Shown here: positions 1-6,137 of the stretch, in pieces | How the letters are laid out: each line of letters begins with the position of its first letter | Numbering within the stretch: position 1 is the stretch's first letter | Source of the DNA: Schleiferiaceae bacterium | GTDB lineage: Bacteria; Bacteroidota; Bacteroidia; Flavobacteriales; Schleiferiaceae | NCBI GenBank assembly: GCA_030829675.1 | Contig: JAURAE010000065.1 | Coordinates: 1 to 7,403, forward strand | Direction of reading: 5' to 3' | Length of the DNA stretch: 7,403 nucleotides | Notes under the pieces: generated by a model | What the model saw: the letters and a program-made list of their open reading frames with translations, nothing else | The model's database searches: none | Told to the model about the DNA's origin: nothing | Position numbers and translations under genes: made by a program

Positions 1-593
1 TAGCTGGCATCGTTCATGCCTTGTGCTTTGGCCCAAGCAGGAAGTGCGTGTGCAGCCAAGAAGGTAGGGACTAGTGTAGCATCGCTTCGGTCATTCAGTG
101 CTTTGATGGCGCGCAAAAGCTTCAATTCGTTCTCTGGGTCCAAACCATAGCCACTTTTTACTTCCAAAGTACCTGTACCATATTCGATGAGGTTCTCGAG
201 ACGGAATGTAGCTTGGCTCACGAGCTGATCAACGGAGGAGGTGCTCACTTTAGCTGCGCTGTTGAGAATACCGCCACCGGCTGTAGCGATTTCTTCATAG
301 CTGGCGCCTTTTAGTCGAAGATTGAATTCCTCTTCCCGTGTTCCGGCATATACGAGATGACTGTGAGAATCTACGAACGCAGGGAGTACGTGTCTGTCCG
401 AGCAATCGTGGGTAGGCAGCTCATCTTGCGGGCAATGGGACATCGGTCCGAAATCAGAGATCTTACCTTCGATGATGGTGAGATAGGCGTTTTCAAGGGT
501 GGGGAAGTGGCCCAAAAGGGACCCGCGTAACCACCTTGTTCCTTCCGGATGAATACCGCCCAAGGTTTTTATGTTAATCAGCTTCAGGTTCAT
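1..593 (-). CDS. hutI: Imidazolonepropionase, N-terminal part (truncated by window edge)
   Basis: Imidazolonepropionase is a metal-dependent cytoplasmic amidohydrolase. It opens 4-imidazolone-5-propanoate to N-formimidoyl-L-glutamate, the third step of histidine degradation. Reading leftward from the ATG at 593-591 gives 197 codons without a stop before the edge; the family is about 405-415 residues, so roughly half is present. Visible are the metal-binding H-x-H of the amidohydrolase fold (H77, H79 in DSHSHLVYAGTR), the substrate-contacting Arg after it (R86), the GASYEEIATAGGGI block (96-109), LEVKSGYGLD (143-152), and FLAAHALP (178-185), whose H182 matches a further conserved His. The remaining metal and catalytic residues (the later His and Asp) lie outside the window. 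The chosen ATG puts the first beta-sandwich strand (MNLKLINIKTL) directly at the N-terminus. The gene is divergent from aroC with 45 bases between starts. No Shine-Dalgarno sequence is apparent. Family assignment is very secure; intactness of the whole gene cannot be judged. Confidence 0.96.
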   Translation of the reverse strand, partial: MNLKLINIKTLGGIHPEGTRWLRGSLLGHFPTLENAYLTIIEGKISDFGPMSHCPQDELPTHDCSDRHVLPAFVDSHSHLVYAGTREEEFNLRLKGASYEEIATAGGGILNSAAKVSTSSVDQLVSQATFRLENLIEYGTGTLEVKSGYGLDPENELKLLRAIKALNDRSDATLVPTFLAAHALPAWAKAQGMNDAS

Positions 594-638
594 GCTTCAA
601 TATTACGGAGAATGCGCTGTGTTTCCTACTTTAGTGGC
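594..638. promoter_or_regulatory. Short divergent spacer between hutI and aroC
   Basis: Only 45 bases separate the two start codons, so any promoters must lie here or inside the opposite gene. Each direction has a one-mismatch version of the Bacteroidota -7 element (TAnnTTTG): TAATATTG on the minus strand at 605-598, and TACTTTAG on the plus strand at 627-634. Each ends exactly 4 bases before the start codon it faces, which would imply nearly leaderless mRNAs. I see no matching TTTG -33 element for either, so this is a weak assignment. Confidence 0.25.
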
Positions 639-1703
639 ATGCCCGGAAATACAATAGGACAATCTTTAGTGCTCACCACCTACGGTGAGAGTCACGGCAG
701 CCAGATCGGAGGTATTCTCGACGGCATGCCTGCTGGTATAAATATCGATCTAGAACTTGTGCAGCAAGCCCTAGACCGTCGCCGTCCAGGGCAGAGTCAT
801 TTGACGACCGAGCGCAACGAAGAGGACAAAGTCACCTTCCACAGCGGTTTGTTTGAAGGAAAGACTACAGGAACGCCCATTGCTTTCTCTATTCCGAACA
901 AGGACCAGCAAAGCAAGGATTACGGACACCTGAAGGATGTGTACCGCCCTTCGCACGCAGATTTCACCTACGATGCGAAATACGGCCACCGCGATTATAG
1001 AGGCGGCGGTCGCTCTAGTGCCCGTGAAACGGCTTGCCGAGTGGTGGCGGGTGCACTAGCCGCTCAACTTTTGCCGCAGGTAAGCGTGAAAGCCTGGGTA
1101 AGCGCAGTAGGTCCTATTGCACTACAAGTGCCTACTTCAGAATTAGATCTTGCCCATATCGACGCCCATCCAACGCGATGTCCGCATCAGGGGACCGCAG
1201 AAAAGATGGAAACCTATATCGAGCAGTGCCGCGCCGACAAAGACAGTACGGGCGGTGTGATTACCGCCGTAGCCACAGGCGTGCCGGTGGGCTTAGGCGA
1301 ACCTGTTTTTGACAAGCTACAAGCAGATCTTGCCAAGGCGCTTATGAGCATCAATGCGGTCAAGGGTTTTGAGATCGGATCTGGGTTTGCAGCGGCTGCA
1401 ATGCGCGGCAGTGCCCACAACGATGCCATTACAGAAGATTTTAAAACCGCAACCAATAATGCCGGCGGAGTAGTCGGTGGATTGAGCAACGGTGCACCCA
1501 TCGAGGTTCGCGTCGCCTTTAAGCCGGTTGCTACCATTGGAAAAGAACAAAACACAGTCGATAAGGACGGCAATGCCACAATATTGGCCGCCAAGGGACG
1601 CCACGATCCTTGCGTAGTGCCACGTGCCGTACCTATCGTGGAGGCCATGATTCAACTGGTGTTGGCCGACCATTACTTACGAAACTTGAAATACACTCGA
1701 TGA
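639..1703 (+). CDS. aroC: Chorismate synthase
   Basis: Chorismate synthase catalyses the last shikimate-pathway step. It removes phosphate from 5-enolpyruvylshikimate-3-phosphate (1,4-anti elimination) using reduced FMN, giving chorismate for aromatic amino acids, folate and quinones. All three family signatures are present: GESHGSQIGGILDGMP (16-31, catalytic His19), GGRSSARETACRVVAGAL (123-140) and RHDPCVVPRAVPIVEAM (321-337, with D323). RRRPGQS (47-53) and RPSHADFTY (103-111, second catalytic His106) are also intact. Length from this start is 354 aa, usual for the family. The frame stays open upstream to an ATG at 549, but those 30 residues would overlap the hutI coding region and match nothing in the family. 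An ATG at 612 is likewise too early; MPGNTIGQ at 639 aligns with typical AroC N-termini (MxGNTFG). No fused flavin reductase domain is seen. The stop overlaps the next start as ATGA. Confidence 0.97.
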   Translation: MPGNTIGQSLVLTTYGESHGSQIGGILDGMPAGINIDLELVQQALDRRRPGQSHLTTERNEEDKVTFHSGLFEGKTTGTPIAFSIPNKDQQSKDYGHLKDVYRPSHADFTYDAKYGHRDYRGGGRSSARETACRVVAGALAAQLLPQVSVKAWVSAVGPIALQVPTSELDLAHIDAHPTRCPHQGTAEKMETYIEQCRADKDSTGGVITAVATGVPVGLGEPVFDKLQADLAKALMSINAVKGFEIGSGFAAAAMRGSAHNDAITEDFKTATNNAGGVVGGLSNGAPIEVRVAFKPVATIGKEQNTVDKDGNATILAAKGRHDPCVVPRAVPIVEAMIQLVLADHYLRNLKYTR

Positions 1704-3151
1704 AAAAACCGTCTTTACCTGTTCAAATCATTATTGGATTAATTCTTGGGATTCTTTGGGCATTGCTCAGTTCAACCATGGGCTGGAGTGAATTTACCTT
1801 GGACTGGATTGCTCCATTCGGAACGATTTTCATCAACCTGCTCAAACTCATTGCCATTCCTTTGGTGCTCTTTTCGATCATTGCGGGAATTGGGAACTTA
1901 AGTGATACTGCAACGCTTGGACGTATGGGCGTGAAGACCCTTGCGCTCTACATCGGATCGACGGTCTTAGCCGCTTCCATGGGTATGGTAATCGCAAATA
2001 CCTTCAATCCAGGAAAGCAAACCTCAGAGGAACAACTACAGATCAACCGCGTGGCGTATGAATTGTGGGTGAACGATACAGAAGGGGTGGAATTCTTCGA
2101 TGATGTCCGATTACTCGCGGACCCTGCCATGCAAGTCTATATGTCTGATGCTCAAGCGGCATTGGCGGAGCAGCTCAATAATGAGGAACTCAATGCTAAG
2201 GTAGCTAAGGCCAATGCGGTTCAAAGCGCCAAGAACGACGGCCCGCTCCAATTCTTCGTGGACATGGTGCCTTCAAACATTTTCCTCTCCTTTAACGACA
2301 GCCTGATGTTGCAGGTCATCTTCTTTGCCATTTTCTTTGGTATTGTGATGGTGATGTTGCCGAACGCCCAGATGGAGCCCGTAGCGAAGCTGATGAATGG
2401 ATTCTCAGACATCTTCATCAAAATGGTTGATGTGGTAATGAAGGGCGCACCGTTCTTCGTCTTTGCACTCTTAGCAGGTAAACTTGCTGCAATGGCAGGA
2501 GACGAGCCGGGCCGATTAGTCGAAATTTTCAAAGCCCTCGGAGCCTACACCGGGTACACCATCTTGGGATTGTTGTTTATGATTTTGGTGCTTTATCCTG
2601 CGGTTTTAGCCTATCTAATCAACAAGAAGACGGGTATGGGCTACATGAAAAGCTGGGGCTATTTCATGCGCGGCATTCGTCCTGCACAATTATTGGCCTT
2701 CTCCACTTCCTCCACGGCAGCCACCTTGCCCGTGACCATGGACTGCGTACGCGACAACCTCGGTGTGGATGAGGAAATAGGTTCGTTTGTATTGCCGGTA
2801 GGTGCCACCATCAACATGGACGGTACTGCATTGTACCAGACGGTTGCGGTGATTTTTATGGCCCAATTCCACATGATCGACCTCACCCTTGCACAACAGG
2901 CCACCATCATCTTCACGGCTACGCTCGCTTCTATCGGCGCTGCCTCAGTGCCTTCCGCAGGGATGATTATGCTGATTCCTATCCTAGAGAGTGTGGGACT
3001 CAACCCGGCATGGATTGCGATTATCTTCCCAGTAGACCGCATTATCGATATGGTTCGCACGGTACTCAACCTTACCGGTGATGCCTCGGTGAGCACCATC
3101 ATTGCCTTGACAGAGGATAAGTTCCACGTCGTCGATCAAGAGGATTTATAA
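1700..3151 (+). CDS. SLC1/DAACS-family acidic amino acid (or dicarboxylate):cation symporter
   Basis: This inner-membrane secondary transporter of the glutamate transporter (GltP/SLC1) fold, 483 aa, takes up acidic amino acids or dicarboxylates with Na+ or H+. Membrane segments are visible at about 9-27, 42-64, 80-101, 186-220, 236-265, 280-305, 360-385 and 436-465, with re-entrant hairpins HP1 (about 325-355) and HP2 (about 400-430). Diagnostic motifs are STSSTAATLPVTM (335-347) in HP1, NMDGT (372-376) in TM7, SIGAASVPSAG (411-421) in HP2, and DRIIDMVRTVLNLTGD (446-461) in TM8. By alignment from memory with archaeal GltPh, D450, R453, T454 and N457 match substrate-binding D394, R397, T398 and N401, and D461 matches the Na+ ligand D405. 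The DMVRT form favours glutamate/aspartate over the C4-dicarboxylate carrier DctA. Residues about 107-185 form an unusually long, charged periplasmic insertion between TM3 and TM4. The start at 1700 overlaps the aroC stop (ATGA); an upstream in-frame ATG at 1610 lies inside aroC and is rejected. Exact substrate is not decidable. Confidence 0.92.
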   Translation: MKKPSLPVQIIIGLILGILWALLSSTMGWSEFTLDWIAPFGTIFINLLKLIAIPLVLFSIIAGIGNLSDTATLGRMGVKTLALYIGSTVLAASMGMVIANTFNPGKQTSEEQLQINRVAYELWVNDTEGVEFFDDVRLLADPAMQVYMSDAQAALAEQLNNEELNAKVAKANAVQSAKNDGPLQFFVDMVPSNIFLSFNDSLMLQVIFFAIFFGIVMVMLPNAQMEPVAKLMNGFSDIFIKMVDVVMKGAPFFVFALLAGKLAAMAGDEPGRLVEIFKALGAYTGYTILGLLFMILVLYPAVLAYLINKKTGMGYMKSWGYFMRGIRPAQLLAFSTSSTAATLPVTMDCVRDNLGVDEEIGSFVLPVGATINMDGTALYQTVAVIFMAQFHMIDLTLAQQATIIFTATLASIGAASVPSAGMIMLIPILESVGLNPAWIAIIFPVDRIIDMVRTVLNLTGDASVSTIIALTEDKFHVVDQEDL

Positions 3152-5139
3152 TGCGCCACACCCTCAGCCTTCTACTCCTATTCATCGGCATTGCACTTCA
3201 GGCGCAGCCCGGTAAAGTAACTCTTGGTGCCTATTGCGGTGATGACCATAAAAGCCCTACAAGAGAGATAGAGAAGGGCCTTCGCGCCATAAACATGGGC
3301 GACTACCCCAATGCCCAAGTATATATCGGTGCTGCCTTGCGCCAAAACGAAAGCGATCAACACGCGCTGTATCTCCGAGGTGAATTGAGCATCCGTACGG
3401 GGAGGATACAGATTGCAGAAGCCAGTTGGAAACGATTGGTGCAACGCTGTCCCGGCTATAAGCCAGAACTCCTTTTCATGATAGGCACATTAGCCATAGA
3501 AGGTGGACGTCCTGAAGAAGCCAAGCGCTACCTGGAGCAATGGCTCGCTCGCGAGGATAGAGAATATGCTTACGATAAAGAGGCAGAGGCCATGTTGGCA
3601 GAGATCAACATCAAGCAAACCTTCTTCAATAGCCCCGTACCTTATGATCCCAAACCCGCTCGAAATGTAAATACCCGCTGGGACGAATATTTGGCTGCCT
3701 TAACTCCCGACGGATCGGCACTGTACTTTACCCGACGTAGCCAAAAGCGAAACAAGTACGACGGTCCTGCGGGAACCCTTCGTCAAGTGGAAGAATTCAG
3801 CATGGCCAAAGCCCTCAGTACGGCGGGAGGATTCCCAAAGCTAGAAGAAGGCGAGGCCCTAGAATACCCCTTCAACGCGCAATACAATGAAGGCGGTCCT
3901 AGCATGACTGCGGATAACACCTTTATGGCGTTTACCATCTGTGAGCGCGACGACCGCACGGGCGAGCAGTTTTGTGATCTGTACTACACCACCTTTACCT
4001 ATGGCGTTTGGAACGGCATTCGCAAATTCCCAGAGGGCATCAACACGAATAAGCATTGGGAGAGTCAGCCAAGTATTTCACCCAATGGCGACGTGCTTTA
4101 TTTCACCAGCGATCGCCCCGGTGGATTTGGTGGATTGGACATTTACCGAGCCTACAAATTGCCGGATGGCGAGTGGGGTGCCCCCGAAAATTTGGGTCCT
4201 GCGGTCAATACTAAGAAGAATGAAAAGAGTCCTTTCATCCATCCGGATAGCGAGAGCTTGTATTTCGCGAGCGACGGTCATCCAGGCATGGGTGGGTACG
4301 ACTTATTCAAGATCAAAGCGGTGCGCGGTTCTGCCGGTTGGGACAAGCCGCAGAATTTGGGCTATCCCATCAACACTGAGAAAGACGAGATTGGCCTCAT
4401 GGTGACCATGGACGGGCAGCAAGCATACTTTGCAACGAACAAGATCAATGCGGCCAACGGTTGGGACATTTATTATTTCGACCTCTACGAAGCCGTTCAG
4501 CCTGAGGAGGTGGTATTGGTGAAGGGCCAATTAAAAACTGCAGATTTCGTCACCGACGACGAACCAAAAGTTGTGTTGAAAAACTCGAAAACGGGCCAAG
4601 AGACCACCCTTGCGGTCAACGAAGAAAACGGCTCATTTACCGCCGTGGTTAAAAAAGAGGAAGCCAACGATGTTCTCCTGAAAGTGGAAGCCAAGAAAGC
4701 GGCCTTTAGCGCTGCGCCATTGCGACTGTCCCCGAACATAGGTCAAGAGTTAGCAAGGGTAGAGGTAGAGTTGTTGCACGACGAATTAGCCGCAGGTGCC
4801 TCTTATCCCATCCCGCATATTTTATTCGAGACCGCATCGGATCGTTTGGATGCTCAAAGTGAATTGCTGATCGCTGAGTTTTCGGAATTTTTGGCCGCGA
4901 CACCCTCATTGCGGGTTGAAATTCAAGGTCATACCGATAATGTTGGAGATGCCGGGGCCAATTTAGACTTGAGCCAGCGCCGTGCCCGCCGTGTGGCCGA
5001 GACCATCAAAACCTACGGCATTGATGCCGGTCGTATCAGCTCACGCGGATATGGCGAGACGAAGCCTGTAGCCTCTAACGAAACAGAGGTCGGCCGTGCG
5101 CAAAACCGCCGTACAGTCTTCGTGGTAAAATCCTTGTAA
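3151..5139 (+). CDS. Secreted TPR / PD40 beta-propeller / OmpA-C peptidoglycan-binding protein (PorE-like architecture)
   Basis: This 662-aa envelope protein probably tethers an outer-membrane complex to peptidoglycan. Domains in order: signal peptide (1-19, MRHTLSLLLLFIGIALQAQ, SPI-like with no lipobox Cys); TPR-like helical repeats (about 37-133); a propeller of PD40/WD40-like blades with recurring strand motifs at 185-194 (TPDGSALYFT), 251-263, 309-333 (SPNGDVLYFTSDRPGG then GGLDIYR), 361-387 (HPDSESLYFASD then GGYDLFKI) and 417-443; a beta-sandwich, carboxypeptidase-regulatory-like region (about 455-545); and OmpA-C (about 552-660). OmpA-C contains GHTDNVGD (593-600) and NLDLSQRRARRV (604-615); D596 and R611 sit where the diaminopimelate-binding Asp and Arg of OmpA-type domains are found. 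The same domain order and similar length are known for PorE of the type IX secretion system, but PorE is described as a lipoprotein and Bacteroidota carry many paralogues, so I give no symbol. The start overlaps the symporter stop as TAATG. An alternative view is a TolB/Pal-like fusion of unknown role. Confidence 0.9.
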   Translation: MRHTLSLLLLFIGIALQAQPGKVTLGAYCGDDHKSPTREIEKGLRAINMGDYPNAQVYIGAALRQNESDQHALYLRGELSIRTGRIQIAEASWKRLVQRCPGYKPELLFMIGTLAIEGGRPEEAKRYLEQWLAREDREYAYDKEAEAMLAEINIKQTFFNSPVPYDPKPARNVNTRWDEYLAALTPDGSALYFTRRSQKRNKYDGPAGTLRQVEEFSMAKALSTAGGFPKLEEGEALEYPFNAQYNEGGPSMTADNTFMAFTICERDDRTGEQFCDLYYTTFTYGVWNGIRKFPEGINTNKHWESQPSISPNGDVLYFTSDRPGGFGGLDIYRAYKLPDGEWGAPENLGPAVNTKKNEKSPFIHPDSESLYFASDGHPGMGGYDLFKIKAVRGSAGWDKPQNLGYPINTEKDEIGLMVTMDGQQAYFATNKINAANGWDIYYFDLYEAVQPEEVVLVKGQLKTADFVTDDEPKVVLKNSKTGQETTLAVNEENGSFTAVVKKEEANDVLLKVEAKKAAFSAAPLRLSPNIGQELARVEVELLHDELAAGASYPIPHILFETASDRLDAQSELLIAEFSEFLAATPSLRVEIQGHTDNVGDAGANLDLSQRRARRVAETIKTYGIDAGRISSRGYGETKPVASNETEVGRAQNRRTVFVVKSL

Positions 5140-5140
5140 C

Positions 5141-5173
5141 AAAAAAAATCCCCGACCAATGGCCGGGGATTTT
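5141..5173. terminator. Bidirectional intrinsic terminator between convergent genes
   Basis: The arm 5145-5154 (AAAATCCCCG) pairs perfectly with 5164-5173 (CGGGGATTTT). Inside it, one A/C mismatch is followed by two more C-G pairs and an AAT loop. On the minus strand the hairpin is followed by eight T residues (complement of 5141-5148), a strong signal for rplS, which ends at 5194. On the plus strand it starts 5 bases after the OmpA-family stop codon and is followed by a shorter T run. It therefore serves both convergent units. Confidence 0.88.
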
Positions 5174-5193
5174 CAAATTGAATCTTCTGTGGT

Positions 5194-5541
5194 TTAGAAG
5201 CGACGCTCTTTGATACGAGCCGCTTTACCGGTACGCTCTCTCTGGTAGAAGATACGTGCGCGACGTACTTTACCTTTCTTGTTGATTTCAATCTTCTCAA
5301 TAGCAGGAAGATTTACTGGGAAGATACGTTCTACACCTACGTTACCGCTCATTTTGCGGATGGTAAATGTTTCAGTAACACCTGAACCTCTGCGTTGTAA
5401 TACTACGCCGCGGAAGAACTGCGTACGGGTTTTTTCACCTTCACGAATTTGCATGTACACTGTGATAGTATCACCAGCACCAAATTCTGGAAGGTCTTTC
5501 TTTTCTACAAATTCGCTTTGTACGAACTGGACTAAATCCAT
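5194..5541 (-). CDS. rplS: 50S ribosomal protein L19
   Basis: L19 (bL19) is a 115-aa component of the large ribosomal subunit, located at the interface with the 30S subunit. The sequence is typical: MDLVQFVQSEF at the N-terminus, FGAGDTITVYMQIREGEKTR (20-39), FFRGVVLQRRGSG (42-54), the TFTIRKMSGNVGVERIFPVN block (58-77), and a basic C-terminus rich in Lys and Arg. Length matches the family (about 114-120). The ATG at 5541 directly gives the conserved N-terminus, and there is no Shine-Dalgarno sequence in front of it, as is common in Bacteroidota. The usual partners in many other bacteria (rpsP, rimM, trmD) are not adjacent; ndk lies 103 bases upstream on the same strand and the OmpA-family gene converges from the other side. 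Expression is probably from its own promoter in the gap to ndk (see separate entries). Confidence 0.98.
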   Translation of the reverse strand: MDLVQFVQSEFVEKKDLPEFGAGDTITVYMQIREGEKTRTQFFRGVVLQRRGSGVTETFTIRKMSGNVGVERIFPVNLPAIEKIEINKKGKVRRARIFYQRERTGKAARIKERRF

Positions 5542-5622
5542 GGTATAAAAAATTTACAATCACTATGAGCCAACATTCACAACTTTTGCCAGAGGTTGAC
5601 ACTTAGCCCCATTTGGGGAGGG
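5542..5622 (-). promoter_or_regulatory. 5' leader of rplS, possible L19 autoregulatory leader RNA
   Basis: If transcription starts just downstream of the -7 element at 5630-5623, rplS carries a leader of about 75 nt. It contains a short GC hairpin (CCCC-AAAT-GGGG on the minus strand, 5618-5607) near its 5' end and possible CAAC/GUUG pairings further down, and ends in an AT-rich stretch before the ATG. A ribosomal-protein leader motif for L19 in Flavobacteria has, as I recall, been proposed from comparative genomics. I cannot confirm from one sequence that this leader belongs to it. Confidence 0.35.
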
Positions 5623-5630
5623 CAAAAATA
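5623..5630 (-). promoter_or_regulatory. Candidate -7 promoter element for rplS
   Basis: Read on the minus strand, this is TATTTTTG, a perfect match to the Bacteroidota -7 consensus TAnnTTTG, placed about 80 bases before the rplS start codon. Upstream is AT-rich sequence, including a TTTTAATTAAAA palindrome at 5639-5650 that overlaps the ndk stop codon. I see no clear TTTG -33 element, so rplS may also be read through from ndk. Confidence 0.5.
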
Positions 5631-5644
5631 ACTAAAAATTTTAA

Positions 5645-6064
5645 TTAAAACTGCTCACGGCCAGCAAAGTGGAAATCGCCTTCAATTTGAGCGTTCTCGT
5701 CGCTATCAGAACCGTGTACAGCGTTCTCACCAATGCTCGTAGCGTACTTCGCACGGATCGTGCCTTCAGCAGCCTCAGCTGGGTTCGTAGAACCGATCAA
5801 CGTACGGAAATCTTCTACAGCGTTGTCTTTTTCCAAGATTGCAGCAACGATAGGGCCAGAAGTCATGAATTCAACAAGCTCACCGAAGAATGGGCGCTCG
5901 CTGTGAACTGCGTAAAACGCTTCAGCATCAGCCTTAGAAAGTTGTGTCAATTTCATTGCAGAGATGCGGAATCCAGCTGCAGAGATGTCGTTCAAGATGG
6001 CACCGATGTGTCCGTTGCGAACCGCATCAGGTTTGATCATTGTTAGGGTCTTAGTACCTGCCAT
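5645..6064 (-). CDS. ndk: Nucleoside diphosphate kinase
   Basis: Ndk moves the gamma phosphate from a nucleoside triphosphate (usually ATP) to nucleoside diphosphates through a phosphohistidine intermediate, balancing (d)NTP pools in the cytoplasm. The protein is 139 aa, the usual bacterial length. The catalytic site is complete: K11 (in MIKPDAV), Y51, R87, T93, R104, N114 and the phosphorylated H117 within NAVHGSDS. The open frame runs further upstream to 6301, but that part lies across the divergent promoter and the start of the DHH gene on the other strand. MAGTKTLTMIKPDAV, starting at 6064, is the conserved N-terminus. The gene is divergent from the DHH phosphoesterase (73 bases between starts) and precedes rplS on the same strand. 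A perfect -7 element lies 28 bases before the start codon. No key residue is missing. Confidence 0.98.
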   Translation of the reverse strand: MAGTKTLTMIKPDAVRNGHIGAILNDISAAGFRISAMKLTQLSKADAEAFYAVHSERPFFGELVEFMTSGPIVAAILEKDNAVEDFRTLIGSTNPAEAAEGTIRAKYATSIGENAVHGSDSDENAQIEGDFHFAGREQF

Positions 6065-6092
6065 GTTTTGAGTTTTTTCGATTTTTGGATTG

Positions 6093-6100
6093 CAAAGGTA
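6093..6100 (-). promoter_or_regulatory. Candidate -7 promoter element for ndk
   Basis: On the minus strand this reads TACCTTTG, a perfect match to the Bacteroidota -7 consensus TAnnTTTG. It would start transcription about 20-25 bases ahead of the ndk ATG. No obvious TTTG -33 element lies at the usual distance; the nearest TTG on that strand is about 30 bases upstream. Confidence 0.6.
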
Positions 6101-6111
6101 CACTTTTCCTG

Positions 6112-6119
6112 CACCTTTG
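6112..6119 (+). promoter_or_regulatory. Candidate -7 promoter element for the DHH phosphoesterase gene
   Basis: CACCTTTG differs from the consensus TAnnTTTG at one position (C for the first T) and lies 18 bases before the ATG at 6138. A TTTG at 6084-6087 could be the -33 element, although the 24-base spacing is longer than usual. With the ndk element it forms an inverted repeat (CAAAGGT at 6093-6099, ACCTTTG at 6113-6119). Confidence 0.4.
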
Positions 6120-6137
6120 TAATTATAAGTCAAGAGA

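Noticed and set aside
549..638. N-terminal extension of aroC from the ATG at 549 or 612
   Set aside because: The extra residues overlap or abut hutI on the other strand and have no counterpart in AroC proteins; MPGNTIGQ at 639 is the family N-terminus.
1214..1673. Long open frames on the minus strand inside aroC (up to 144 codons)
   Set aside because: They are shadows of a strongly conserved gene, with low-complexity Ala/Thr/Ser composition and no recognisable domain.
1610..1699. N-terminal extension of the symporter from the ATG at 1610
   Set aside because: It lies wholly inside aroC in another frame and would add a non-hydrophobic, Arg-rich tail; the ATGA overlap start at 1700 leads straight into TM1.
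2659..3102. 147-codon minus-strand frame inside the symporter gene
   Set aside because: It is an antisense shadow of the best conserved part of the transporter (HP1 to TM8); no start context or family resemblance.
3941..4405. 154-codon plus-strand frame inside the OmpA-family gene
   Set aside because: It is the alternative frame of the PD40 propeller region; its Arg/Ser-rich product shows no domain and lacks its own upstream signal.
3700..4470. Apparent nucleotide repeats in the OmpA-family gene
   Set aside because: The similarity is at protein level between propeller blades (PDGxxLYF and GGxDIY motifs), not a DNA tandem repeat or array.
5607..5618. CCCC-ATTT-GGGG hairpin as a terminator of ndk
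   Set aside because: The stem is only 4 GC pairs and no T run follows it on the minus strand; a leader hairpin fits better.
5639..5650. TTTTAATTAAAA palindrome at the ndk stop codon as an operator or terminator
   Set aside because: It is only AT pairs, short, and expected by chance in AT-rich spacers; no GC stem followed by a T run.
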